From positions 1 through 64,000 of the forward strand of contig UCJU01000004.1 of NCBI GenBank assembly GCA_900472925.1: a DNA stretch of 64,000 nt, given 5' to 3'. The translations under genes and the position numbers were made by a program. Shown here one piece after another: positions 18,249 to 27,658 of the stretch (position 1 is the stretch's first letter; every line of letters starts with the position of its first letter). This DNA comes from Hyphomicrobiales bacterium. Lineage in GTDB: Bacteria; Pseudomonadota; Alphaproteobacteria; Rhizobiales; Rhizobiaceae. Under the pieces are notes generated by a model. The model saw nothing but the letters and a program-made list of their open reading frames with translations. It was not told the DNA's origin and searched no databases.

Positions 18249-19082
18249 TCAACCGAGGGCCTGACTGGCCAATGCAAATGTTTGGACGGCGGCGGTCTCG
18301 CGCGGTTTGCCATTGCGAACCATGGCAATGCCACCACCAACGTGGGACAAGCCAAGCTCTGTGAGCCACGATGCGAGGCCGCTTTGCTCGCTCGTATCGA
18401 CGCGCAGGAACTGGCCCTCACTCCCTGCCATCAGAAAGGAAAGAAGCGATCTGGCATCAGCAGAGTCGCCTGCGACCACCGGCCCCACGACTTCACCGCG
18501 TCCGAAATGACGAATTGCGCCAAAGCCGGCCACGCGGCCCTCCCGACGGATGACAGCAAGGCGGCCGTTGTTGGCGAGATACGTGATCAGGTCGCGGCGA
18601 TCCATGCCGCAGGCTGCACGATCGAGGCTCATGCAGTCCGCGACATCGGAAGAATTTGCCCACTCAACACCTTCAGACAGAGGTATTGATGACATCGGCC
18701 CTTGATGCTGAACGATGCGGTGCGTTTCGGCAAATCCCAGCTTTTGATAGAGTGGTAGCCCGTCCTGTGTGGCAACAAGCCTGCATTCGCGTCCACTTAC
18801 GGCTTCGAGCGCAGCGTCCATCAGACGCTTGCCAATACCCATTCCACGCATGCTCTCATCGACAATGACCATATTGATGGTAGCGACATCGTTTGCATAG
18901 AGGGTGGCCAGCGCTGTTCCCAGAACGCGACCATGGTGAATAGCGGCGACGCCCTTGCTCAGTGCAAGACCCATGGCCCAGTCTTCGATGCGATGCGGCC
19001 ACTGCGCCTGTTGAGAAAGTGCCAAGGCACCCTCCAAGTGGTCGGGTGTCATTTCAACAAGATCGATCTGGCTGGCTGGCAT
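18249..19082 (-). CDS. GNAT family N-acetyltransferase (two-domain)
   Basis: A 277-residue protein. The N-terminal ~130 residues form a GNAT fold with the acetyl-CoA motif VIVDESMRGMGIGKRLMDAALE near residues 72-93 and LPLYQKLGFAE near 107-117. The C-terminal half looks like the second domain found in longer GNAT proteins (with VAGFGAIRHFGRGEVVGPVVAGD). It is the first gene of a minus-strand unit with the aminotransferase, suggesting N-acetylation of an amine or amino acid intermediate; the substrate is unknown. Confidence 0.82.
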   Translation of the reverse strand: MPASQIDLVEMTPDHLEGALALSQQAQWPHRIEDWAMGLALSKGVAAIHHGRVLGTALATLYANDVATINMVIVDESMRGMGIGKRLMDAALEAVSGRECRLVATQDGLPLYQKLGFAETHRIVQHQGPMSSIPLSEGVEWANSSDVADCMSLDRAACGMDRRDLITYLANNGRLAVIRREGRVAGFGAIRHFGRGEVVGPVVAGDSADARSLLSFLMAGSEGQFLRVDTSEQSGLASWLTELGLSHVGGGIAMVRNGKPRETAAVQTFALASQALG

Positions 19083-19404
19083 CGTGCTTCCCCTCGCGGC
19101 ATGTTTGCTTGCTTCTTTGATAGACCCTCACGCGAAGAAGATCGTCCTGACCTTGGCGCTGCTTCCGTCAGTTTGCGCTGTCTGTGGTGGTGAACGCCGC
19201 ATCTTCTGCTGCAGACCCTAGCGGCCAGTTATGACATCGGCGACCAAGGCGGTGGGTCTGCGCAACTCTCTGCCAAAGCTGCGGAACGATACGCAACAAT
19301 CTGCTTTGAGAAAGGTGATTGCGGTGCGTGCAGCCGAATTCCCGAGCCTATGATGATCTCATAAGAAAGCGCCGCCGTCTGGCCAATCCATGAGGACAAA
19401 CGAC
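19083..19404. promoter_or_regulatory. Divergent promoter region, GNAT / HAD hydrolase
   Basis: 322 bases between the divergent GNAT-aminotransferase and HAD-oxidoreductase transcription units. Both promoters should lie here. I found no gene and no strong palindrome. Confidence 0.5.
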
Positions 19405-20073
19405 ATGACCCAGTTTCGCCCGAAATACATCACCTTCGATTGCTACGGCACGCTGACGAAGTTCCAGATGGCGGAAGCGGCACAGACGCTCTATGGCGAT
19501 CAGCTGGATGCTGGAAAAATGGCGCAGTTCATCAAGAATTTTGCTGCCTATCGGTTGGATGAAATTATGGGTGACTGGAAGCCTTATAACGAGGTGGTCC
19601 ATAACGCCGTGGAACGTGCGTGCCGCAAGAATGGCGTGACGTTCAAGGACGAAGACGGTCGTTTTGTCTATGAACAGGTGCCGAGTTGGGGTCCGCACGC
19701 GGATGTGCCTGCTGGTCTTGCGAAAGTAGCCAAGGAAATTCCGCTGGTCATTCTGTCGAACGCCATGAACGACCAGATCATTCACAATGTGGAAAAGCTG
19801 GGCGCGCCATTCCATGCTGTCTATACCGCCCAGCAGGCCAATGCCTACAAGCCCCGTTTCCAGGCATTCGAATATATGTTCGACATGCTGGGCTGCAATC
19901 CGGAAGACGTTCTGCACGTCTCCTCATCCTTCCGCTACGATCTGATGTCGGCGCATGATCTCGGTATCAAGAACAAGGTCTGGGTCAATCGCGGTCACGA
20001 GCCGGCCAATCCCTATTACGGCTATACCGAAATCAAGGATATTTCTGGCTTGCCCGGCGTCGTTGGGCTTTAA
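19405..20073 (+). CDS. HAD superfamily hydrolase, haloacid dehalogenase type II-like
   Basis: A 222-residue paralogue of the 15924 product. Motif I is TFDCYGTLTKF (nucleophile Asp near residue 11), motif II is ILSNAMND, the motif III Lys is in NAYKPRFQAF, and motif IV is HVSSSFRYDLMSA. The ATG at 19405 has GAGGA 9 bases upstream; an ATG at 19390 overlaps that site. It is followed after 26 bases by a FAD oxidoreductase, suggesting a shared pathway. Real dehalogenase activity is unproven, as many of these proteins act on other substrates. Confidence 0.8.
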   Translation: MTQFRPKYITFDCYGTLTKFQMAEAAQTLYGDQLDAGKMAQFIKNFAAYRLDEIMGDWKPYNEVVHNAVERACRKNGVTFKDEDGRFVYEQVPSWGPHADVPAGLAKVAKEIPLVILSNAMNDQIIHNVEKLGAPFHAVYTAQQANAYKPRFQAFEYMFDMLGCNPEDVLHVSSSFRYDLMSAHDLGIKNKVWVNRGHEPANPYYGYTEIKDISGLPGVVGL

Positions 20074-20099
20074 TCCATTGCAGAGAGGGAATGACGACG

Positions 20100-21377
20100 A
20101 TGCAGTTCAAATCCTACTGGCACGACACGGCCCCCGTCTTTACCGCTGCAGAAACCAGACAGGTTGAAGGCACTTTCGATGTCGCCATCATCGGAGGTGG
20201 CTTTACCGGTCTGTCGGCGGCGCGCAGTCTGGCAAAGGGCGGTGCGAAAGTGGTGGTGCTGGAGGCACAGCATGTCGGCTTCGGCGGCTCCGGCCGCAAT
20301 GGCGGACATCTAAATAACGGCATTGCCCACAGTTTCGTCTCCGCAAAGGAGCATCTGGGTCCAGAGCGCGCCAGCGCACTCTACCGCGCCTATGACGCGT
20401 CGATTGATACGATCGAGGCCATCGTTGCCGAAGAGGGTATCGATTGCAGCTTCCGGCGGGCAGGTAAGCTGAAAATGGCATCCAAACCAGCGCATATGGG
20501 TGCGATTGCGAAAAACTTTGAGGTCGTTCATCGGGAGATCGACCCTGATACGGCGCTTCTTTCCAAGTCCGATCTGAAAAGTGAGATCGGCTCGGATAAT
20601 TTCCATGGCGCCATGCTCTCCAGGAAAAGCGGCATGATGCATATGGGCCGTTTCGTCCATGGCATTGCGCAGGCCTGCGTGCGCCATGGCGTGACGATCT
20701 TTGAAAAAGCCCCGGTGACGGATCGCAGCGAACAGGGCGGTATCCACCGGCTGACCACGCCACGCGGCCATGTCGAGGCACGCAATGTCATCGTTGCCAC
20801 CAATGCCTATACGGCAGGGCCATTCGATTATTTCAAACGCCGCATCATTCCCGTGGGCAGCTTCCTCATAGCAACGCGGCCGCTGAGCGACGCTGAGGTC
20901 GCTTCGGCCATGCCCGGAAACCGCACTTGCGTCAACTCCATGAATATCGGCAACTATTTCCGGCTGTCGCCAGATAACCGTTTGATCTTCGGCGGGCGTG
21001 CGCGGTTTTCAGCAACGTCAGATCAGCGTTCGGATGCACGAAGCGGAGAAATCCTCAAGAGTGCACTGGCTGACATCTTCCCGCAATTGCGCAGCGTCGA
21101 TATCGACTATTGCTGGGGCGGTCTTGTCGGCATGACCAGCGACCGGTTCCCGCGCGCGGGCGAAGTCGAAGGCTTGAACTTCGCCATGGGATATTCTGGC
21201 CACGGCGCGCAAATGTCGATCCATATGGGAACGCTTCTTGCCGATAAACTGCTGGGCAAACCAGACCGCAACCCGCTGAAGGGACTGGATTGGAACGCTG
21301 TGCCTGGCTATTCTGGCAAACCGTGGTTCCTTCCCGTCGTCGGCTTCTATTACAAGATGCTCGACAAGTTTCAGTGA
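20100..21377 (+). CDS. FAD-dependent oxidoreductase (gamma-glutamylputrescine oxidase/PuuB-like)
   Basis: A 425-residue DAO-family flavoenzyme. The FAD motif VAIIGGGFTGLSAARSLAKGG lies near residues 28-48, with GFGGSGRNGGHLNNG (typical of PuuB/OrdL proteins), IVATNAYT and C-terminal GYSGHGAQMSIHMG. Family members oxidise gamma-glutamylputrescine or related secondary amines to aldehyde plus ammonia. Two ATGs are possible (20091 and 20100); GAGAGGG is better spaced for 20100. With the aminotransferase next door, a polyamine- or opine-like amine is a reasonable substrate guess. Confidence 0.82.
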   Translation: MQFKSYWHDTAPVFTAAETRQVEGTFDVAIIGGGFTGLSAARSLAKGGAKVVVLEAQHVGFGGSGRNGGHLNNGIAHSFVSAKEHLGPERASALYRAYDASIDTIEAIVAEEGIDCSFRRAGKLKMASKPAHMGAIAKNFEVVHREIDPDTALLSKSDLKSEIGSDNFHGAMLSRKSGMMHMGRFVHGIAQACVRHGVTIFEKAPVTDRSEQGGIHRLTTPRGHVEARNVIVATNAYTAGPFDYFKRRIIPVGSFLIATRPLSDAEVASAMPGNRTCVNSMNIGNYFRLSPDNRLIFGGRARFSATSDQRSDARSGEILKSALADIFPQLRSVDIDYCWGGLVGMTSDRFPRAGEVEGLNFAMGYSGHGAQMSIHMGTLLADKLLGKPDRNPLKGLDWNAVPGYSGKPWFLPVVGFYYKMLDKFQ

Positions 21378-21382
21378 CGAGT

Positions 21383-21414
21383 AAGCCCGCACCAGTGACG
21401 TTGCGGGTTTTCTC
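21383..21414 (+). terminator. Intrinsic terminator after the PuuB-like gene
   Basis: Stem AAGCCCGCA / TGCGGGTTT (six GC-rich pairs plus A-T extensions) with a 10-base loop, followed by TTTCTC. It lies 5 bases after the oxidoreductase stop and between two convergent genes, so it may also end transcription from the other side. Confidence 0.75.
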
Positions 21415-21461
21415 ATTTCGATCTCAAACCAAGCGCGGCCTGAGTCGACTTTCAATATGTC

Positions 21462-22385
21462 TCAATATCCGCGGCTGCGGTCGATGAGGCCAATGGGATC
21501 GAGCCCTTTTCTATGGCGGCGGATGTTTTCGATCACCGCCATCGCTGCGGTTTCCGGCTGGGTGACCGACGCGATGTGGGGGGTGATGATGATATCCGGA
21601 TGTTGCCAGAGCGGATGTTCGGTAGGCAGCGGCTCTGGGTCCGTTACATCTAGCACGGCGCCAGACAAATGACCGCTGTCGAGAGCGTCAATCAGGGCCA
21701 TTTGATCGAGTTGTGGGCCGCGACCGGCGTGGACGAGGCTTGCGCCGGATGGCAGCTTTGCAAAGAGGTCCGCGTTGAGAAAGCCGCGTGTCTCCGGCGT
21801 CAGCGGCAGCAGGCAGATGAGGATATCGGTTGTTGCCAGAAAGCCATCGAGCTGACCGGTCCCATGATGACAATCCACGCCGTCAATGGAGTGAGCGCTG
21901 CGGCTCCAGCCTGACAAGGGGAAACCGAAAGGTTTCAGCCTTTCCAACACCGCTTTGCCCAGATGGCCGAGTCCCAGAACGCCGATGCGCCGCTCGTGCG
22001 CCTGCTTGACCGGTTGTACTTTCCATTCCGCGCGTTTCTGTTGCGAAAGATAGTCCGGCAAGCGGCGATGAAGCGCCAACACGCTAAGCGTCACATATTC
22101 CTGCATCATTCTGGTAATGCCGTCTTCCACCATGCGAACCAGTTTGACATGGGCGGGAAGCACGGAAGCATCGAATTGGTCGATACCGGCACCGATAGAG
22201 AACAGGATTTCCAGGTTTTCATAACGGGCAAGATCGCCAGGGACAGTCCAGGTGATGAGATAACGGACGCTCTGAGGATCAACGGAAGCCGGATCGGAGA
22301 CAAAGGGCACATCTGGCAATTCCTTTGCAAAAAGCTCTGCGAATATTTTCGCTCGTGCTGCGTCGGAATTGAATAGAAATGTCAT
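21462..22385 (-). CDS. D-2-hydroxyacid dehydrogenase (glyoxylate/hydroxypyruvate reductase A-like)
   Basis: A 307-residue NAD(P)-dependent enzyme that reduces glyoxylate or hydroxypyruvate to the hydroxy acid. The Rossmann motif [18 protein letters not shown] lies near residues 133-150, with [23 protein letters not shown] (catalytic Arg region), a DPEPLP Glu and [12 protein letters not shown] (catalytic His). The C-terminal pattern [11 protein letters not shown] is typical of GhrA. It may dispose of keto acids produced by the oxidases and aminotransferase nearby. Confidence 0.87.
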   Translation of the reverse strand: MTFLFNSDAARAKIFAELFAKELPDVPFVSDPASVDPQSVRYLITWTVPGDLARYENLEILFSIGAGIDQFDASVLPAHVKLVRMVEDGITRMMQEYVTLSVLALHRRLPDYLSQQKRAEWKVQPVKQAHERRIGVLGLGHLGKAVLERLKPFGFPLSGWSRSAHSIDGVDCHHGTGQLDGFLATTDILICLLPLTPETRGFLNADLFAKLPSGASLVHAGRGPQLDQMALIDALDSGHLSGAVLDVTDPEPLPTEHPLWQHPDIIITPHIASVTQPETAAMAVIENIRRHRKGLDPIGLIDRSRGY

Positions 22386-22469
22386 GGGCTAGCTCTCATC
22401 TTCGTATTTCATAGGGCGGGATTCACAGAGGCGGCGCTGGCTCGACGCGCATCTGACCGATGTGTGGGC

Positions 22470-23594
22470 TCAAGCGCTCAATCGCGCTCCTAGGTTTTCA
22501 AGCATGCTGCGACAGGCAGCAAGTTCATTGCGAGTGATAAACTCATTTGCTTTATGAGCGCGGGCAATATCGCCGGGACCACAGATGATGCTGTCGATTC
22601 CTGCGGCCTGATAAAGCCCGGCCTCTGTCCCATAGCTCACAGCCGCCAATGGCTCGATGCCTGTTAGTTCCTGCATGAGGGCAGCCAGTGGTGCATCGTC
22701 TGGTAACGAAAGTGCTGGATATTCGCTCAGCATTTCAAATGTCGTTTCGAAGCCATGAACCTGCAGAGCGTCGCTTGCCCTGCGCAGTGGCTCGATCAGG
22801 TTCGCCGGTGAAACGCCCGAAATTGCCCGAGCTTCGATGTCGGCGATGCAGAGATCAGGGATGATGTTGACCGCCTGCCCGCCACTGATCTTGCCGACCT
22901 GAAGCGAGGAGTAGGGCGGTTCGAAATTGTTGTCGAAAGGACCATGGGTCAGTGCTTTGGCGGCGTTCACCGCGCTGCTCAGTATCTCGCTCATGGCATG
23001 GATGGCATTCAACCCCTGATCGGGCCGGGAAGAATGGCCTGACCGTCCCCGGACCGTGATGCGCGCTGCGGCTTTGCCCTTGTGGGCTCGAATGGCGCGC
23101 AGACCGCTCGGCTCACCAACGATGCACATGTCGGGTAGCGCACAGAGCGTGGGGATTAGCTTGATGAGATGAGGCACACCCTTGCAGCCTGCCTCCTCGT
23201 CATAGGAGAATGCCAGATGTATCGGGCGCTTTAGCGGCATTTTTGCAAAGACAGGCAGCGCCGCGAGCGCACAGGCCAGAAAGCCTTTCATGTCGCTTGT
23301 ACCGCGCCCGTACAGATTTTCGCCATCCGCGCGGACACGGAAGGGGTCGGAGACCCAGTCCGTTTCACCTGCGGGAACGACATCCATATGGCCTGAAAGG
23401 ATGACGCCCGGGACATGGCGCGGGCCGATGGTCATAAAGAGATTGGAACGATCGCCCTCGGGTCCCAGCGCCGTCGTCACCTCGGCGCCATGGCTTCTGG
23501 CGTAGTCCACGATCCATTGCACGATATTCGCGTTGGGTTGACCAACCACCGAAGAGAACGAGACGAGCCGTTCCAGTATGTCCAATTCCGTCAT
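22470..23594 (-). CDS. M20 family deacylase, acetylornithine deacetylase (ArgE)-like
   Basis: A 374-residue zinc-dependent amidohydrolase of the ArgE/DapE/CPG2 family. Metal and catalytic motifs are LSGHMDVVPAG (His ligand and Asp), YGRGTSDMKGFLA (bridging Asp), SYDEEAGCKG (catalytic Glu pair) and IVGEPSGLRA. A dimerisation lid domain sits in the middle (GRSGHSSRPDQG onward) and the C-terminal ICGPGDIARAHKANE supplies the last His. The substrate could be N-acetylornithine or another N-acyl amino acid. The GNAT protein encoded nearby could make such an acetylated compound, but this is a guess. Confidence 0.87.
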   Translation of the reverse strand: MTELDILERLVSFSSVVGQPNANIVQWIVDYARSHGAEVTTALGPEGDRSNLFMTIGPRHVPGVILSGHMDVVPAGETDWVSDPFRVRADGENLYGRGTSDMKGFLACALAALPVFAKMPLKRPIHLAFSYDEEAGCKGVPHLIKLIPTLCALPDMCIVGEPSGLRAIRAHKGKAAARITVRGRSGHSSRPDQGLNAIHAMSEILSSAVNAAKALTHGPFDNNFEPPYSSLQVGKISGGQAVNIIPDLCIADIEARAISGVSPANLIEPLRRASDALQVHGFETTFEMLSEYPALSLPDDAPLAALMQELTGIEPLAAVSYGTEAGLYQAAGIDSIICGPGDIARAHKANEFITRNELAACRSMLENLGARLSA

Positions 23595-23738
23595 CGCTCC
23601 CTCACGCCGTTTATGACAACGTAAAGGGTTTGCCTATCGAAACACACTGAAAATCTCATGCACCATGATGGAAACTGCTGAAACGGGCGCGAATTCGAAT
23701 AGTTTATTTGGTGTCGATACCGACAACTTTTTCTTGCG

Positions 23739-24539
23739 TCATGATGTCATGCGGTGCCGACCGATGGGAAGCATGATCGGCCGGCCCGATGTCGGGTCAG
23801 CGATGATGCGGCTCTCCAGGCCGAAGACGTCACGAACGTTCTGCTCGGTCAGAACTTGCTCAGGCGTCCCGGTGACATGGAGACGCCCTGCTGCCATAGC
23901 AACCAGATGGTCGGCATAGCGGGCGGCCAGATTGAGGTCGTGCAGCACCATGACGATGGTCGTGCCCCTGAGATGATTGAGATCTGTCAGAAGATCGAGA
24001 ACTTCCACCTGATGGCTGATATCCAGGAAGGTCGTTGGCTCATCCAACAGCAGGATGTCCGTTTGCTGTGCCAGCGCCATGGCAATCCAGACGCGTTGCC
24101 GTTGGCCACCCGATAGTTCATCGACGGGTCGTTCTGCAAGTTCGAAGGTTCTGGTCGCTTCGAGAGCCGAGGCTACGGCTTCGTCATCCGCTCTAGTCCA
24201 GCGCGACAGCAAACCCTGATGTGGGTGTCGACCACGACTGACAAGATCAGCAACTGTTATGCCCTCAGGCGCGATGGGAGATTGGGGAAGCAGGCCTAGC
24301 GTCCGCGCCAATGTCTTCGGCGGCATGGAGTGGATAGACTTGCCGTCCAAAAGCACATGACCTTGGCGCGGTGAGATGAGCCGGGACATTGTGCGCAGCA
24401 ATGTGGATTTACCACAGGCATTGGCTCCGACAATGACGGTGATCTTCCCCTTGGGAATGGCGAGATCCAGATTTTCCAGAATGACAGTGTCGCCGTAACC
24501 GGAGGAAAGCTGATGGGCAGTCAGTGAGTGAGCAGTCAA
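23739..24539 (-). CDS. Iron-siderophore ABC transporter ATPase (FecE/FhuC type)
   Basis: A 266-residue ATPase of the iron-siderophore/cobalamin class. Walker A GANACGKST lies near residues 38-46, signature LSGGQRQRVWIAMALAQ near 142-158, Walker B ILLLDEPTTFLD, and the His switch MVLHDLNLA. The spacing and the HPHQ/LSRW segment match FecE/FepC. Its start overlaps the stop of the upstream permease by four bases (ATGA), so it is the last gene of a translationally coupled operon. Confidence 0.92.
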   Translation of the reverse strand: MTAHSLTAHQLSSGYGDTVILENLDLAIPKGKITVIVGANACGKSTLLRTMSRLISPRQGHVLLDGKSIHSMPPKTLARTLGLLPQSPIAPEGITVADLVSRGRHPHQGLLSRWTRADDEAVASALEATRTFELAERPVDELSGGQRQRVWIAMALAQQTDILLLDEPTTFLDISHQVEVLDLLTDLNHLRGTTIVMVLHDLNLAARYADHLVAMAAGRLHVTGTPEQVLTEQNVRDVFGLESRIIADPTSGRPIMLPIGRHRMTS

Positions 24540-25576
24540 AGCGAGCCTCCGGTCCGGTTGACGCGTATGATCAGGAAAATCAGATAGGGTGCTCCCAGCG
24601 CACCCGTGACCACGCCGACGGGATACCGGCTTGGCAGCAGGAACTGGCCTGCATAGTCTCCCGCCAGCACCAGAAGGGCCCCGACCAAAGCCGAAGGAAT
24701 GAGCAGGGAGCCGCTACTGCCGACAATGCGCGCTGCAATGGGACCTGCGAGAAACGCAACGAAGGCGATGGGGCCGGTTACCGCCGTTGCAAAGGCAATC
24801 ATCCCGACCGCTGCGATAATGACGAGGACGCGGGTTACGCCCACGCGCACGCCAAGGGCCGCTGCCGTATCGTCACCCAACCTCAAGGCTTCCAGGTCAC
24901 GCTGGCGGCTGAGCAGCAAGCCACCGAAAACCACGAGTCCAAGGATAAGCGGTAGCGCTTGCGATAATTGCGCGCCGTTGACGCTGCCCGTCAGCCATCG
25001 CATCGCCTCTTGGAGGTTCCATGCCGGTGCGGTTGAAAGGATGTAGGCGATGACGCTTTCCAGCATGGCGGAAACGCCGATGCCGACAAGAATAAGCCGC
25101 GTTCCGGCAACGCCGTTGCGAGAGGAAAGTGCATAGACCGAAAGCGCGACACCCAACCCGGCGACCACGGCAAAGACCGAAACGATCGGTCCTTTCAGCG
25201 ATAGGACCACGATGGCGAAAACGGCTGCGGCGCTGGCACCGGAACTGATTCCGATGATATCAGGGCTGGCCAGCGGGTTGCGCAGCATGATTTGAAACGC
25301 AACGCCGCCAAGCCCGAAGCTTAGCCCGGCCAGTATGGAGAGAAGGGCACGTGGCAGACGCAATTGACCTACGGTAAAACCGGCACCGGGGACATCTTCG
25401 CCCATCAGCACCCGCATGACGTCCGCCGGCGGCGTGAAGGATTGACCGAGAACCAGGGCCAAACAAAAGATCAGAATCAAAAGAACCGTCAGGATGGAGA
25501 TCACGGCCACGCGTTTTCGCGCGTATCGGCTGCGGTTTTCGATGAGAGAGGGGATGATCGAGGACAGCATCGTCAT
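24536..25576 (-). CDS. Iron-siderophore ABC transporter permease (FecCD/FepG family)
   Basis: A 346-residue FecCD permease with about ten predicted helices and family motifs LPRALLSILAGLSFGLGGVAFQIMLRNPLASPDIIGISSGA and GPIAFVAFLAGPIAARIVG. The start at 25576 overlaps the previous permease stop by four bases. It forms the channel heterodimer with the product of 25573-26616. A Pro/Gly-rich C-terminus (GALGAPYLIFLIIR) is normal. Confidence 0.9.
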   Translation of the reverse strand: MTMLSSIIPSLIENRSRYARKRVAVISILTVLLILIFCLALVLGQSFTPPADVMRVLMGEDVPGAGFTVGQLRLPRALLSILAGLSFGLGGVAFQIMLRNPLASPDIIGISSGASAAAVFAIVVLSLKGPIVSVFAVVAGLGVALSVYALSSRNGVAGTRLILVGIGVSAMLESVIAYILSTAPAWNLQEAMRWLTGSVNGAQLSQALPLILGLVVFGGLLLSRQRDLEALRLGDDTAAALGVRVGVTRVLVIIAAVGMIAFATAVTGPIAFVAFLAGPIAARIVGSSGSLLIPSALVGALLVLAGDYAGQFLLPSRYPVGVVTGALGAPYLIFLIIRVNRTGGSL

Positions 25577-26616
25577 AACTCGCGCACCCTTTGACGTCTG
25601 ACGACCCATATAAAGAATGGTGCCCCGATGAGGGCTGTGACGATGCCGACATCAAGTTCGGCGGGACGCGACACGATGCGGCCGACAATGTCTGCGGCGA
25701 GCAAGAGTGCGGCACCACCAAGTGCCGAGAACGGCAACAGCCAGCGATGATCCACCCCCACCAGAAGGCGGCAGAGATGCGGCACGACCAGACCCAGAAA
25801 GCCAATGGGTCCACAGACTGCCGTCGTTGCGCCGCACAGCAGAATGGCACCCAGTGCTGAAACCGCGCGGGCGATGGCGACGCGCTCTCCCAGTCCCGCG
25901 GCCAGTTCGTCCCCCAGCGCCAGAGAGTTCAGCTTTCGGGCAGACAGCATGCTGACCAGAAAACCGACAGCAAGAAACGGCAAAACGTGCCATATCCGCT
26001 CAAATGTCGCACCGCCCACGCCGCCAATCTGCCATGAGCGAATGCCCCCCGCTATATCGTTGCGCGGCAGGACGACGGCTATGACGAGTGATGAAAAGGC
26101 GACAGATGTTGCGGCCCCGGCGAGCGCCAGTTTGAGCGGCGTGGCACCACCCCGACCAAGCGAGCCTATGGTGTAGACGAAAACCGCCGCAGATCCCGCA
26201 CCGAGTATGGCGGTCCATATGAAGGCATTGGCCGAGTCGATATTGAACCATGCCACGCCGATAACGACTGCGAGGGATGCTCCCATGTTTACGCCCAGAA
26301 TGCCAGGATCAGCGAGCGGATTGCGCGTGACGCCCTGCATGATGGCGCCGGAAAGTCCCAGAGCGGCGCCCGCGACGAGAGCAAGCACGGTGCGTGGAAT
26401 GCGAACCGCGACCGCTGCCTGACCGATATTGTCCACCTGACCCCTCAACCCCGCGACCATATCGCCCCAGGCAACATCACGCGTGCCTATTGCCACGGAC
26501 AGTATGCACAGCAGGCTCAGCGCAGCCAGCAGACCCATGAGCCAAAGCGACCTCACGCCATTGGACCGTTGTATCGGATCGTGCTTCGGTTTTTGCCTGA
26601 CGTATCTGAACGCCAT
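25573..26616 (-). CDS. Iron-siderophore ABC transporter permease (FecCD/FepD family)
   Basis: A 347-residue paralogue of the next permease with RIPRTVLALVAGAALGLSGAIMQGVTRNPLADPGILGVNMGA, the classical FecCD signature, and GPIGFLGLVVPHLCRLLVG, a conserved coupling loop. About ten transmembrane segments are expected. Its ATG shares one base with the stop of the binding-protein gene (TAATG), showing tight operon packing: binding protein, permease, permease, ATPase. Confidence 0.92.
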   Translation of the reverse strand: MAFRYVRQKPKHDPIQRSNGVRSLWLMGLLAALSLLCILSVAIGTRDVAWGDMVAGLRGQVDNIGQAAVAVRIPRTVLALVAGAALGLSGAIMQGVTRNPLADPGILGVNMGASLAVVIGVAWFNIDSANAFIWTAILGAGSAAVFVYTIGSLGRGGATPLKLALAGAATSVAFSSLVIAVVLPRNDIAGGIRSWQIGGVGGATFERIWHVLPFLAVGFLVSMLSARKLNSLALGDELAAGLGERVAIARAVSALGAILLCGATTAVCGPIGFLGLVVPHLCRLLVGVDHRWLLPFSALGGAALLLAADIVGRIVSRPAELDVGIVTALIGAPFFIWVVRRQRVREL

Positions 26617-27617
26617 TATTTTCCAGCCGACTTTTCTGCCGCTTGTGCAAGCAGGGTGGCGTAGTCCTTCAACACCCAGGAAATCGACAGTGGCGTCGGG
26701 TTGGCCGCTGTTCCCAGTGGATTTCGGCCCAGCATGACGATTGACTTGTGCTCGACGGCGGGCATGCGAGACAAAAGCGGATCGGCCTGGACTGCGTCAA
26801 GCAGGGGCTGGCCACCATAGGTCACGACAATATCGACGTCATCGAAGGCGTCCACACGTTCGGCGCTGACCGCTGCTGCGAACTGGCCGGGTTTCGTCGC
26901 CTCTTTCACGCTTTTGGGGGAGGTCAAACCCAGATCGGCGAAGAATTTTACGCGAGAATCATTGGCGGTATAGAAGTTGACGGTGCTCAGATTGCTGGCG
27001 TCCAGATGCGTCACGAACATTGCCGACTTGCCTTTGAGTTGAGGGAAGTCAGCGACGACGTCGGTAATCTCTCCCTCAATACGCCGGATCAACTCTTCGC
27101 CTTCTTTTGCCATTCCAAGGCCAGCGCTGTTGAAGCGGATCATATCGCGCCAATCCGTCGCCCATGCCGACTGCGGATAGGCGACAACAGGCGCAATCTG
27201 GCTCAACGTATCGTAATCGGCTTGGCTAAGCCCGGAATAGGCCGCAAGGATGACATCCGGCTTTGTAGCGGCCACCGCCTCGAAATCGATACCGTCTCCC
27301 TCATCGAAAAGCACCGGCTTGTCAGCGCCAAGCGTCTTCAGCTTCTCCGCCACCCAAGGAAGCACGCCATCGCCATCATCATCACCGAAATTGGCTGCGG
27401 CAAAACCGACAGGTACGATGCCAAGCGCCAGTGGTACCTCATGGTTGGCCCATGCGACGGTCGCGACCCGCTGCGGCTTTTTCTCAATCGTGGTGGTGCC
27501 CAAAGCGTGTTTGATGACGATTGGGTATGACGTTTCGTCCTGTGCAGAAGCGCCGCTGAAAGCGATGACAGACAGAATTGTTACAATTGGCGCAAAAGCG
27601 CGGATGAAGCGCAGCAT
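26616..27617 (-). CDS. Iron-siderophore ABC transporter periplasmic binding protein (FecB/FepB type)
   Basis: A 333-residue periplasmic binding protein of the class III (helical backbone) type. It has a Sec signal (hydrophobic core, GASAQDE cleavage near residue 25), VIKHALGTTTIEKKPQRVATVAWANHEVPLALGIVPVG and KPDVILAAYSGLSQADYDTLSQIAPVVAY, typical of ferric-siderophore binders. It is the first gene of the uptake operon; a TGA-N9-TCA site lies about 27-41 bases before the start codon. The exact siderophore (hydroxamate or other) cannot be told. Confidence 0.9.
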   Translation of the reverse strand: MLRFIRAFAPIVTILSVIAFSGASAQDETSYPIVIKHALGTTTIEKKPQRVATVAWANHEVPLALGIVPVGFAAANFGDDDGDGVLPWVAEKLKTLGADKPVLFDEGDGIDFEAVAATKPDVILAAYSGLSQADYDTLSQIAPVVAYPQSAWATDWRDMIRFNSAGLGMAKEGEELIRRIEGEITDVVADFPQLKGKSAMFVTHLDASNLSTVNFYTANDSRVKFFADLGLTSPKSVKEATKPGQFAAAVSAERVDAFDDVDIVVTYGGQPLLDAVQADPLLSRMPAVEHKSIVMLGRNPLGTAANPTPLSISWVLKDYATLLAQAAEKSAGK

Positions 27618-27643
27618 CGGCGAAACCTCTGGATATTAAAAGT

Positions 27644-27658
27644 TGACTTCACGTCTCA
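27644..27658. promoter_or_regulatory. IRO-type box (TGA-N9-TCA), candidate RirA site
   Basis: The sequence TGA-CTTCACGTC-TCA matches the palindromic TGA-N9-TCA iron-responsive operator described for rhizobial RirA-controlled genes. It is in the divergent region between the binding-protein gene (start 27617) and the TonB receptor gene (start 27839), where an iron repressor would be expected. The match is short, so position is the main support. Confidence 0.6.

Noticed and set aside
17146-18264. Long open frame (372 codons) on the plus strand
   Set aside because: It is antisense to the class III aminotransferase gene and reads as a codon-bias shadow.
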